Positions 24,836 through 35,019 of a stretch of 64,000 bases of DNA are shown piece by piece. The stretch's first letter is position 1; each line of letters starts with the position of its first letter. Source of the DNA: Branchiostoma floridae (lineage: Eukaryota > Chordata > Leptocardii > Amphioxiformes > Branchiostomatidae); assembly GCF_000003815.2 (NCBI RefSeq), contig NC_049986.1, positions 9,025,487 through 9,089,486 on the forward strand. Reading direction: 5' to 3'. The position numbers and the translations under genes were made by a program. The notes under the pieces were generated by a model. It ran no database searches and was not told where the DNA came from. It worked only from the letters and a program-made list of their open reading frames with translations.

Positions 24836-25972
24836 AGGGCACAACCCGCCGTACGTGCAAATACGTGCTGTTTATGTGACAAAACACGGTTGGCAATCTT
24901 TGGGATCCGTAAGGCTATGTTGATTTGATTATATGGATGACATCATCTGGGAACTCCAAAATTGATGCGAGCGAGCGAATAAAAAAAAGTTTGGCCAAAA
25001 AAAAAGTTGCCTCCAGTATGAAATAAGTGGCCAGGAATGTTGAACATAGGACTAAACACACATAGTATACCAACAGTTAGGTGCAGGGACCAGTACATTA
25101 TACAGGTGCAAGACAATTTGTTTTCTTCTTGGACCAATCCGAAAAAAACAGACCTGGAAAAAAAATCAGAGGAACAGGTTTCGCCAATTACAAAATGGAC
25201 ACAGTATGTTGGCAGGCATTTGGGGTCTTACCGGGGACCAAGAAGACAACAAGAGGAAGTCAAGTAGAGTTTATAGTCAATTGTACCAAGTTTCTACAGT
25301 CAAAGGTACAAAGACAGTTATCCCTTATTACTTGGAGATGGGATTTTTAAATGCTAGCGGGAGTCCAATAGTCCACCAAATAGATTCCTTTGTAGCAAAA
25401 CTGACCAATTACCATTGTTTTGAGTATTGCCAGTTCTCAATTTTCCTCTGGACCTGAACGGGACCTGAATTTCTGTACTGGTACCTCCCCCTACCAACAG
25501 AAGATTTTTTTTCTTTCTGTCCTTTCACATCTTATTCTTTGAGTTTAGATTTATTTTGGCATTCTATGGCATTAGACTATGAGTAATTATCTGTTTTCTG
25601 ATACATTTTTTCAATCTAAGGAATATTTGTGCTCATTTTACAGCCGCTTTGTACAATTTATTGTGTGGTGGAAAACTTTTTTTTTTGTTGGAAACGGCTG
25701 AAAATTGGTGCGAGCGCGGATGTCATCCATACAATCAAATCAACATGGCCTAAGTGGTAATTACCGCTTCCGTTCGAACTCGTAGGGAACTTTCTGTGCC
25801 ATCGGGCTGCGAATCCGGCTGCGGATTCGCCCCCCCCCCCCCCCCCCCTCGTACGTGCCAGTACGGGCGACGCGCATGCTCTGTACAGCCTGGACGTTTT
25901 CAGAAATACGTGGCGGACGTGGCCTTCCAGAAAATTGTACGGAAAAATTGCACATACGGCGGGTTGTGTCCT
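24836..25972. mobile_element. 1.1-kb DNA transposon, TA-flanked, about 24-bp TIRs
   Basis: AGGGCACAACCCGCCGTACG at the left end is mirrored at the right by CATACGGCGGGTTGTGTCCT. TA dinucleotides flank both ends (24834-24835 and 25973-25974). A second inverted pair, GTTGATTTGATTATATGGAT and ATCCATACAATCAAATCAAC, lies about 100 bp inside the left end and 210 bp inside the right. The inner open frames are short and not transposase-like, so the element is non-autonomous. It contains a 19-base C run at 25830-25848 preceded by the hairpin GAATCCG-GCTG-CGGATTC. Confidence 0.75.
25830..25848. repeat. poly-C run of 19
   Basis: Nineteen consecutive C after a 7-bp-stem hairpin. Runs of this kind are length-unstable and prone to sequencing error. 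Similar tracts of about 12 occur at 58491 (C) and 62710 (G), in mirrored introns of genes C and D. Confidence 0.9.
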
Positions 25973-26079
25973 TAGCTTAAACCAGTACAATACTAAACTT
26001 TCTTCCGACAACACAATGATATACATATACATGGATCAAATCTTCAACGACCACTGTCGCCTCGTTCAGGATAGATACT

Positions 26080-26200
26080 GATGACCAATCATTTCGGAGT
26101 ATTAGCAAGAGTTACGGACACGTGATCTGTCGGATTGGTGACGTCAGCAATTGGTCAAACGTGCCCGGAAATTTATAACGTCCACCGTCTCTGGTGGACG
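26080..26200. promoter_or_regulatory. promoter-like cluster of CCAAT, CRE and E-box sites
   Basis: Within 75 bp lie CCAAT (26085), an E-box CACGTG (26119-26124), and ATTGG (26134), a full CRE TGACGTCA (26139-26146) and ATTGG (26150). Such a set is typical of CpG-type, often bidirectional, metazoan promoters. I cannot assign a coding exon to it; a frame on the minus strand at 26641-26342 is not recognised. It might serve a distal transcript or be chance. Confidence 0.3.
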
Positions 26201-26810
26201 ACAGCATTATTTGCAAACTATATGTAATTTTCTATCTTTTGGTTTAGGAGAACTTCGAGACGGAATGTCTTTGATTTTGGTGATTAATAGCAAGGAAGTA
26301 AACAACAAAAACAAGCTAACTTGCCGACTGTTATAATCAAATCAAATTGGAAGTATTCGATATGCACACATGACTTTCACTACAGCAACTAGGTAACAGT
26401 CTGGGTAAGCGACGGTGAACTTGTGCATTCTTTCAGCCGATACATATCTTTTATAGAAAAAAAAACTACATGTCTTTGATCCTACTGGTCTTCCCAACAA
26501 CATATCAACTGGTCTCAGTGACGGATTCCCCAATTGATTCGTGGTCTCGCGATCGTTACCTAACGTTTCAACCGTATCATTCACCGCTACCGTTGACTTA
26601 AACCAAGGAGGTATATAACCTCCGTTCTTGAACTTAGCCAATATATATTAATGCGCCTCGGTCTTATATTTCCAACTTGTAGATATGAAATTCTTAGGTC
26701 ATTCAAAGATAGAATTACTATATTCCGTCAGTAAGGAAATATGATTTATCAAAACCGCTTATCATTAGATCGGGTATGCACAAAATCATAAAAACATCAC
26801 CGAATGAAAA

Positions 26811-27712
26811 AACTAGAGTTCCACGACCCCATACCTTCGCCAAATGATCCTAGCCTTTACAACTGCTGTGTTAATTGTGTGTTTCATTAATTATGCAAAT
26901 AATGTTCTCATTTGCATAAATTATACTACTTGATCATCTCCTCCACCAAACAACAGACGCTCACATCTATGTTAAGAAAGAAGGCTTTTATCGCATTTTC
27001 TGATATTTTATGCAAATGAGGACATCATTTGCATAATTAATGTTCAACGATGTTCACCTGTCCATAACTTCCATATGCTACAAGTAAGAAGTTCCCATCA
27101 TTTACCACAATGACATGATAGCATTGTCTCATTAATTATGCAAAGTAGGTCTTTATTTTGCATAATATATATCTATCAATATTCTTCTCCCTCTTAGTTA
27201 CGAACGTCACATCACTGTAATAGTCCTATAATAGAACTTAGCGTGTATACATGATTTTCTAATTAATTATGCAAATTAGATACCAATTTGCATAATTGAT
27301 ACGTAGTTATGTGAAGCATCACTAAAGCTATCTATACACCAAAAATCATAACAATCCGTCAACCCCTTCTTGAGTTATTCCCTTTCAAAGTCTGGCACTA
27401 AACCTACACTGCAGTTCCAAAACAAGCCGTTAGGGAGCCCAAACCTATACCACTTACTCTTGGCATCAAGAGCTGTCTACCACTAAAAAATCATAGCCGC
27501 AGCATGTTCAGAACTCGAGATATCAAACCAGGAAGTTCCGCTGCAGTACCTTCCCTAATCTAATCGTTTCTAGGTCTCATCAAGACCTACCCACATACCA
27601 AATATCAATACAATCCATCCAGGCGTTCTCTAGTTATTTTGGTCTTCTACACACACACACATACACACACACGCAAACGCTACCCAAAATATAACCTTCT
27701 TGGCGAAGGTAA
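26811..27712 (+). mobile_element. 0.9-kb repeat carrying four inverted ATGCAAAT pairs (copy 1)
   Basis: It begins AACTAGAGTTCCACGACCCC and ends CCTTCTTGGCGAAGGT. A near full-length copy lies in inverse orientation at 56291-55400, which defines both ends. In its first half four palindromes of the form ATTATGCAAAT-n-ATTTGCATAAT follow one another at about 26895, 27010, 27135 and 27260; the third has lost the octamers. The second half has TCCATCCAGGCGTTCTCTAG and a CA-rich tract before the end. No open frame of size is seen. The class (non-autonomous DNA element or SINE-like) is uncertain. Confidence 0.75.
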
Positions 27713-27731
27713 AAAAGTATACAAAGTTGGT

Positions 27732-27960
27732 TCACTGCACTTGGGCACCGGTGCGGCACTGCGGGGTTCGTTCACTGCGGCACTGTTGTGTTATTTTCGC
27801 CAAATTTTTTTCATAATTTGGATATTGTGTAATACGTAAAAGTATGACTTATCTTAGAAGACAATAAAATACACAAAACATGAGAAAATTCGTTCTCTGA
27901 AATTCGTTGGGTAATTTTTTCAAACCCCTCAGTGCCGCACCGCTGCCCCAAGTGCAGTGA
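27732..27960. mobile_element. 229-bp MITE with about 30-bp TIRs
   Basis: The left end TCACTGCACTTGGGCACCGG (then TGCGGCACTG) is mirrored at 27930-27960 with an extra G and one substitution. The inside is AT-rich without an open frame. No clear target duplication is visible. It lies only 20 bp after the octamer element. Confidence 0.7.
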
Positions 27961-28307
27961 GATACCACCTTTAATACTCAGTGGTTTGCCAACCCTATCA
28001 AAGTATGTACTAAAGCTTTTCAGTGTGCACAGTTATGAACTCAAGTCACCAGTTTCAACCAAAGTCAGCTTTATGTTTCAACTTCTGTGCGTGTCTAGAA
28101 TACAACGACACTAAAAGGTACTTAACATTCAAGAGCGTGTTCTTACTTTTGAGACAGTTAATGCAGTGTTCCCTGTAGGTTCTAAGATGTTTTATATGTG
28201 CAACAGAACTCTCAGGAGAGAGACTTGTCCTTACCTGCGTTTTCCTCACGTATGAAGAAACTAATGAAGTAAGACAACAGATACGCAGTTAGTATTATAG
28301 GGTAAGG

Positions 28308-28803
28308 CCACAGCAAGTAAATTTTGTGGATGACATCAGCGCGCGCATTAATTTTCGCCTGATTTCAGATTTTTTTCTTCGAAGATGGTCAACATGACGA
28401 GAAAATACCAAAATGGGCAAATATGTTGTGTTGTAGGCTAATGGTTATACTTGTACAAGTGACACTAGCAAGGTAGCCATGACTGTAGTTATAGAAGTGA
28501 AACAAAAAATTTAGTTAGATAGTTGAAAAAGTGGCCCCAATATGAAAGTTGCCATGTTGGTAAGGGATACCAGTCTACCATACCTAGTGTCACCAGTTCA
28601 CGTCTTGAATTAGAGAAATGAATGCCTTGTAGGCTGTGATAACATGTATCGTCGCTTTAATTCTTCTTTTTTTTAACGTTTATTGCGTATATTTGGAAAA
28701 TCTAGCCATCTTGTTTTTTTCTACCCATCTTGTTTTTTTTCGCCCTATCTCACTATTTTTGCCGTCTGCAGAGGATGTCATCCATAAAATTTACTTGCTG
28801 TGG
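28308..28803. mobile_element. 0.5-kb TIR element
   Basis: CCACAGCAAGTAAATTTTGT followed by GGATGACATC at 28308-28337 is mirrored at 28774-28803 with a single mismatch. Poly-T-rich interior, no open frame of note. The GGATGACATC end of the TIR also occurs next to the inner inverted pair of the 24836 transposon, hinting at related families. No target duplication is resolved. Confidence 0.7.
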
Positions 28804-29085
28804 TCCAAGGGAAGAAACAACTTTTAGGTTTCCTACCTGGCTAAATTGGCATTATGACCTTCCATTGTTTTCTCATCAATAAATTAAGAAAAAATGTAGT
28901 CGAATATGATAGATGGGCATGAAAGAATTCTAAATATGATTTTATTGGACCGTATATGGATGACGTCATAAAGTTTTATTGCCCCTAATCTTATTTTTCC
29001 TATGTGAAAATACAACACTTTGGTAAACACCGCTGCGATGAAACCATGTTTTTCTTGTGCATAATGATGAAAGCTACAAACTCAA

Positions 29086-29199
29086 GTTCGCACATCTTGA
29101 TATCTACTAATTATCTGTAGTTACCAGAAAATGACTTTTTGATTAGATGAAAATTTTCTAATAACTACAGACCATTAGAAGATATCAAGATGTGCGAAC
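29086..29199. repeat. hairpin with arms of about 47 bp
   Basis: GTTCGCACATCTTGATATCT at the left is mirrored by AGATATCAAGATGTGCGAAC at the right; the match continues inward (CTGTAGTTA with TAACTACAG; AGAAAAT with ATTTTCT) with a few mismatches around a loop of about 20 bases. It is probably a minimal fold-back element. No flanking duplication is obvious. Confidence 0.65.
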
Positions 29200-30519
29200 G
29201 TACTGTATCCATGTATCTAACTGTCTATCATCATTGTACTATCTAGCTATCTCATACCTTTACGTACACATACAGTGTTGTATTACGTACTAATCAGAGT
29301 TTCTTGTATATATGCTTTAGACATGTGTAAATCACCTAGCTTGACTTTTACAGCTGACAAGTTATGGCCGAAACTTCACCATGTAATATTCATTTTTCCA
29401 TTATCTCAGGTCTTCTCCGACTTGCCACTGAATACACTCCTGGGTTCGATATTTCCATGCGTCCGCCTGCTCGAAAAGGTTGCATTATATCTATATCACC
29501 TGGAGGTACTAAGCGAGCGCTATTTTTACTGAGAAAAACAAGACAGCACAATGCGACTTAAAATACCCTCACGGGGACTGGACTATGTGCATGCCCTTAT
29601 TTGGATGCAATTTCAGAGCACTACGCAGAAGAAGCAGGTGTTTTTTAGTTGAAGTGGCCTTGCATAGAGATATTTTCAGAAACATGCAATTAAACCCAAA
29701 GAGCGAGCGATGCCGCTCAAACATGTTTCAATCAATGGTTGTTTGGCACAAAGCCGTACCAAATACGTAGCCGTACCGTCTGGCCGCCTAATTGCGCGTA
29801 CTTTCCATCCTAGAAAAACATATATCACAAATATACGTCTGTTAAAACTTCGAACTTCTTTTTATATATATTCCGAGGACAGATATAAATTGATATTGTA
29901 ATGGAAAAGATACCTATTCGCGCTATAGACGTATTTTTCTTACCTGTAACTGAAAAATATTTTGTTATAAATTTGTATGAGTTTGTCTGTAGTTTTTGAG
30001 GTCCCAAAGTAAAAAAAAAAGTGGTTTTGGGCCGCCTAACAGTATACTGCAGCATCGCAGGCCGACAACCCCCTTCCTTGAAGTAGTGTGGTATAGTCCA
30101 TAGGCAGCTAGTCTACCCAATGACAATGACCTTGATTTGAAACACCAGCCACAGCTATGTCGTTGTTGATCATCAACTGTTTATGGCTCATGATAATGCT
30201 AGAGTTCTGGCATTACTACATTCACCAGCAAATAACTATTGATATATGCAATGGAGTTATTCATTAGATCTTCAATTTCTTGTTTTATCATATTTTCATC
30301 AATAATTGGCATAAGCAAAATGCCTTTAACTGCAGTAAATCTTTTAGGTTTCTGGTTTCTCCGGCATATTCTTCTATCCACATTTCATTTTCTTTTATTT
30401 TTGCATATGTGCAAATAAACAATAAAAATAAATAAACAGACCCGTACCTGCATCTGTATGTACGTACTAAAGTCTCAATTCTTCTAAGTGTTTGTCTCGG
30501 TTAAGTTTTGGTCCTCAAT

Positions 30520-30725
30520 CATATTGCAATGACCTATCTTTGCCAAAGAACTGTCAGACAATACAGAAGACTGGGGACTGAGCAATCAGGGTAAATTTGA
30601 TGAGATTGATGAGGGGATTGTAATGTTTTATTAGATTTCCGCCCGAACCGATAATGAATACATCGCTATGACCTACCTTGGTGCCATAGACCAGCCAGAC
30701 AAAAGTCTGGGGACTGCAATTAGAG
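30520..30725. repeat. two diverged direct repeats, 136 bp apart
   Basis: A segment with ATGACCTATCTTTGCCA, CAGACAA and CTGGGGACTG (ending at 30580) recurs as ATGACCTACCTTGGTGCCA, CAGACAA and CTGGGGACTG (ending at 30716). No coding meaning seen. Confidence 0.5.
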
Positions 30726-30790
30726 ATGGAATTAGATGACGATGACCTCACATAGGTTGTTACATACAACAGGGAGGCAGTTTAAGGACT

Positions 30791-31003
30791 GATATCAACC
30801 ATCGCTCCTACGCAGAGGGGACCCGTTTAGAAGGGACCAAGGGTCGTTTCAAAACTCTTATTGTTCCCCTCTTCGTAGGAGAATGATATCAACAAGTTTT
30901 AAGACTTATGGATAAACTAAACTTTAATGACGGAGTCGGCTGAAAATTTGGAGTAAGTCCCAATCAATTTTGGTTTTGGTTAGGTAAAGTTTAGTTTATC
31001 CAT
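30791..31003. repeat. two adjacent inverted repeats
   Basis: First, GATATCAACCATCGCTCCTA (30791) pairs with TAGGAGAATGATATC (ending 30890), including CAGAGGGG against CCCCTCTTCG. Second, TTATGGATAAACTAAACTTT at about 30906 pairs exactly with its complement ending at 31003. They are likely fold-back or MITE remnants lying side by side. Confidence 0.6.
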
Positions 31004-31560
31004 AATGTCCACCATCACAGATGAACTTTCATGCTAAGTTTTTAGACTTTTTTAAGATGTAGAGTTTCCGTCTTAACCAGATGTTTTGAAACTATATTTT
31101 TTTCGCACACAAATCCAGACTTTGCCATTAGGAGTGCCCTTTTAAACGATAAACATGATATCCATGACGTCAGTGGTATTTGTCCTCATATTTCTATGAC
31201 GTCATCAGCCTCACTTGAGTTTCAGGATTTTGAATGGTACATGTAAATGATTGTTTGCATGGTCTTGCCTAAAGACCTCATCAAGTTACTTCTCTATTAA
31301 CCAGATGTAAAAATTGCAAAAGAGAGGCTTACTGTATAAACTAGACGTGATCCTTGCAAGAACATGATACACTAGTCACATGGGACCTGGTCACTCGTTC
31401 TCTCGGACGGATTAAAAGATTATACCAGGGTTAATCTAGAGATTTGAGATCAGCTATTGGCGACATCTTATCAAGACTAGAATATCACGAACAGGTGCCA
31501 GAGATACGTGTACAGTCAATAATAGCTCTACGGATTGTAGTTGGTTCAGCCATAATGTCC

Positions 31561-31997
31561 AAAAAGATTAGACTCACAACATTAGTATTTGAAATAACAG
31601 TACCGCAATTTTTTGTTAATATTTAATTCTGTTTTGCTAGTAGCAATTCGTATTTTGTCAAAAACAAACACGAAAGGTGTACCCATAAACAAGTCATGAA
31701 ATGGCTAAAATAATCTCCAAGCAGATCCTACGGTAGCATAAGATAGTATCAAAAGCTGGCAATGGAGTGAAACCGGCCTAGGAGCGTGCATTGTGTACTG
31801 CATTGGCATTATGCTACCGTACGTAGGATCTGTCGGAGATTAGTTCAGCCATTCCATAACTTGTTTATGAGTACACCTTTCGTGTTAATTTTTGCCCAAT
31901 GACGAATCGCTAATAACAAAATAGAATTGAATATTAAAACAAACGATATTAAACTGCGGTACTATAATTTCGAATACCATTGTTGTAAATCTAATAC
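31561..31997. mobile_element. fold-back element, arms of about 180 bp
   Basis: The left arm runs from about 31561 to 31735 and the right from about 31802 to 31997. Matching blocks include ACGAAAGGTGTACCCATAAA with TTTATGAGTACACCTTTCGT, ACAGTACCGCA with TGCGGTACTAT, and CAGATCCTACGGTAGCATA with TATGCTACCGTACGTAGGAT. The loop is about 65 bp. Arms differ by around 15 percent, so the element is not young. The right end abuts a hAT element target site. Confidence 0.75.
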
Positions 31998-32004
31998 TTT
32001 TAGG

Positions 32005-32360
32005 CAGGGTTGTAGCCAGCCTGAAATCATTTTCAGTCCCCTTGATTTTGAATGGGAATCCTATCGAGCACCGAAGACATGGCGTGTCATTTCTAGGGGG
32101 GCTGGGTCCCAGAAAATTTTAAAATCAAGACCCTCTGAACACTATTTCCTGCATTTTGAGGTGCAAATTTTGCTTGTAGACTAAGCTGTTCAATGGCATC
32201 TGTTTTGGTGAAGAAGAACACATGGGTTTCAGTTTTTTTTTATATCTTTACATATCAATTTTTGTCTGTCCCAGGGGACGGAATGGGGAAAACTTTTTTT
32301 CAGTCCCCAGCTGCAAAATTCCTTCAAAGGGCTGAAGGACAGGTGCTGGCTACAACCCTG
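32005..32360. mobile_element. hAT-type non-autonomous element with 8-bp duplication
   Basis: The ends CAGGGTTGTAGCCAGC and GCTGGCTACAACCCTG are perfect 16-bp inverted repeats, and CTTTTAGG is duplicated exactly on both sides (31997-32004 and 32361-32368). An 8-bp duplication and a CAGGG...CCCTG terminus are hallmarks of the hAT superfamily. At 356 bp, with no transposase frame, it must be mobilised in trans. A second inner inverted pair, TTTCAGTCCCC at 32031 and 32310, occurs in direct orientation. Confidence 0.9.
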
Positions 32361-32369
32361 CTTTTAGGG

Positions 32370-34800
32370 TTTGACGTCTTTTTCTGGAAGCAGTTGAAGA
32401 CGAAGGGCAGCGCCTTTTCTATAATAAATGAAAGACTTCTGTCCCTTCATGTTTCTTTATGCGGTATCATTTCTTTTAATTGTTGTATATATGCAAATGA
32501 GCAATAACATTAAGTGAATAATTTCAAGGTGAACAAATTCCTATTAACTTGTTTGCCAGTTTGGTGTCCAAAATGGTATCTAGCCGGTAAACCCACCAAG
32601 ATAAGATATGATGTTCTAGATAGATTAGAAGTTACCGGTCCAGTTTTCTTGTGTATCTCATTCTATTATCAGCAGGACATCCAAATTAACGGTTACAGAT
32701 AGTGCTACATCATCCATTTCGTTTGCTTGAGATCTATAGATTAAGTTGCATAGTCTTAAGAAGAAAAACACGTTACACAAGATGCGTTTTGTGATTACTC
32801 GCAAGGCATACTATGTGTAAATGTAATGCAATGTTGTCGACGTTATATGTATAAGCTACTACACTGAAAATAAATTGGGGACTTTGAATATCTTGAAGGC
32901 ATGTTATTGGTTCATTTTTCTTTCCCGACGCAAAGCATATTTTGTGTGAAATTTGTCGCAAAGGAACGCTAGCGCTGCTGTGAAAGCTTCAATCCATATT
33001 ATCTGTTTATCAAATTCCCGGTTGCGGTTTTCTCACCGGAAGCATCGTACTTTCCTGCCCCTGGTGTTGTGAATAATTGATGTTAAGTCTCCACACCGAA
33101 GGCAAGAATTACCTAAAAGCTTTCTGAAGAAAGTGCTTTTTTTACGCTGGATTGACCTCGACTCAATGGATTTGGAGTTTCAGTGTTGAGTTTGCAAACT
33201 ATGTCATCCGTGTAGACAATCGCTGCAGCGCAGTTCCAGTTTCATTATCTTTTACCCAACGTTTGTGTCTTTTCTGTTTGATTGCTCTAAGTTTTGTTTA
33301 TCTGCAATTATAGAGATCTTTGGAGCGAACTTGGAACAAGTTGAATAGTGGGTGTGATTTGGCAAGTACAACAACAAGCCTGGGGTGTCATCCTCTCAAA
33401 ACCTAAACTCTATTTTAAGACCCCACGGCACTAGGTCAATTTGATTATCACAGCTACACAGAGGGCATGAGCCACACACACACTACTTACGTTGTTTACA
33501 CAGCAATGGCAAAATCAGCAGCCCAATCTTAATACCACGATTACCCCTGCAGTCTATAATAGTATAATTAGTAACTGTGGCACGATATCAAAAACAACAG
33601 TTGTACATGTCTCACACAAGCCCTGCCCCTTTACGAAAGCAATCACACACATCGGACGTATACCCCAGGGTCTATATTCTACCACAACAAGTTAAAGGGA
33701 ATGACAAGTCATTCTAAAGGAGAAGAAAAACGTATGACCATACCTGAGAAATCCTTTCCCGTACTGTACACGGTGGTGTATTCTTACCAATGACCTATCG
33801 GTTGAGGGTTTTGTTATGTCGTAATGGCGGACGGTTGGCCTGTGTATTAATCGCTGTGGTGTCGTATTAGATTATTGTGTACACGGAGTAACCTGGATAC
33901 CCGTTGTTTAGGCGTGACAGTCGCCATTGTTTGTGTTAGCTCAGGTTCTCTATGCTTCGTTTGGCCAGGTATGTTTACCTGTCACATGATGGATTGACCC
34001 TATGTGTACCCTACAAGACTACAACAGTATCGTCTTACAGTTAGTTAAAACATTTTGGAGTCATAGAATACGAAGACGGTACACAGTTTGTCCTTGAGGC
34101 GTTTTGATATTGCTGATTACGTTGTGTCCTCACATAAACTTCAATGCCATTAATAATGTATGCACTCTTGTCGATATAGCGTATAGAGCGTTTTTCAAGA
34201 AGAAATAATTTCGACACGTAATAGCGTGAGAGAGATGGCATTGTTATCTATCTAAGATAGGTAATGAATTGGAAAGGATGGATAATTTATTGACAGGTAT
34301 ATGAATATTGAATATTCAAATTAGCAAATGAAAGCTATGTATGACCAATTACGCTTCTAGCAGTCATTCCATTGTTACTCATATATTGTTTTCGTTCTAT
34401 ATCTGTTTGTTTGTTTGTTTGTTTGTTCATCGTTATATTTTCTAAGTTTGCAAAAAAATATTACCAGATGACTACAGACATAAGAGTATAGAGCACGGCT
34501 ATATAAGAATTATATTCTATTTCATTTTTATTGGTGATCGTTGAATATTAGACAGTGTTGACCATCGCTCATTTTTTTTTCATAAACCATCAGCTATTGC
34601 GTTAATGAAGGTATACAAAAGACTTTAAGTTTGACATCATCTTCATCCGTGGTAACGTAATTAAAGCCTTTTGACAAAACAGTGGACGTTTGACGTCATC
34701 TTCATCTATACGTAATTCAAGACCTTTGACCCTTCTTGGGGATACCCAAGCCGCGATGTGTTTTAGACCAAAGAATGCCTCCAGAAAATATTTTGAGCAC
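32370..34800. other. stretch without gene; TTTG microsatellite
   Basis: No exon recognised. A (TGTT)n tract lies at 34403-34427. Near 33830 the word TAATGGCGGAC resembles a YY1 site, but no transcript start can be argued from it. Confidence 0.4.
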
Positions 34801-34809
34801 AGTCAGTAA

Positions 34810-35018
34810 CGTAAGTTCACCTTTACTAGGCCGCAGGGTAAACTATATCCGTTATTTTTAAAATCATGGTATTTAGAATTAGGGATATCAAGTCAGCGTA
34901 CGTTGGTTTCAGGTTAGAAAAATATTGCAGTTTGAAACAACTGTCCTTTCCCTAAGTACACTTTTTCTGAAAACAACGAATAAAGGTCAAACCGTGCGGA
35001 TAAAGATAAGCTAGTGTT
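34810..35018. mobile_element. decayed palindromic MITE copy
   Basis: The left end ACGTAAGTTCACCTTTA and right end GATAAAGATAAGCTAGTGT, with ATATTGCAGTTTGAAACAAC between, identify the same family as at 54.2 and 59.0 kb. TIR identity is reduced. Confidence 0.6.
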
Positions 35019-35019
35019 G

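Noticed and set aside
26342-26641. 99-codon minus-strand frame (MAKFKNGGYIPPWFKSTV...)
   Set aside because: Not recognised, contains a palindrome (GGAGGTATATAACCTCC) and has no clear exon borders; kept out as coding.
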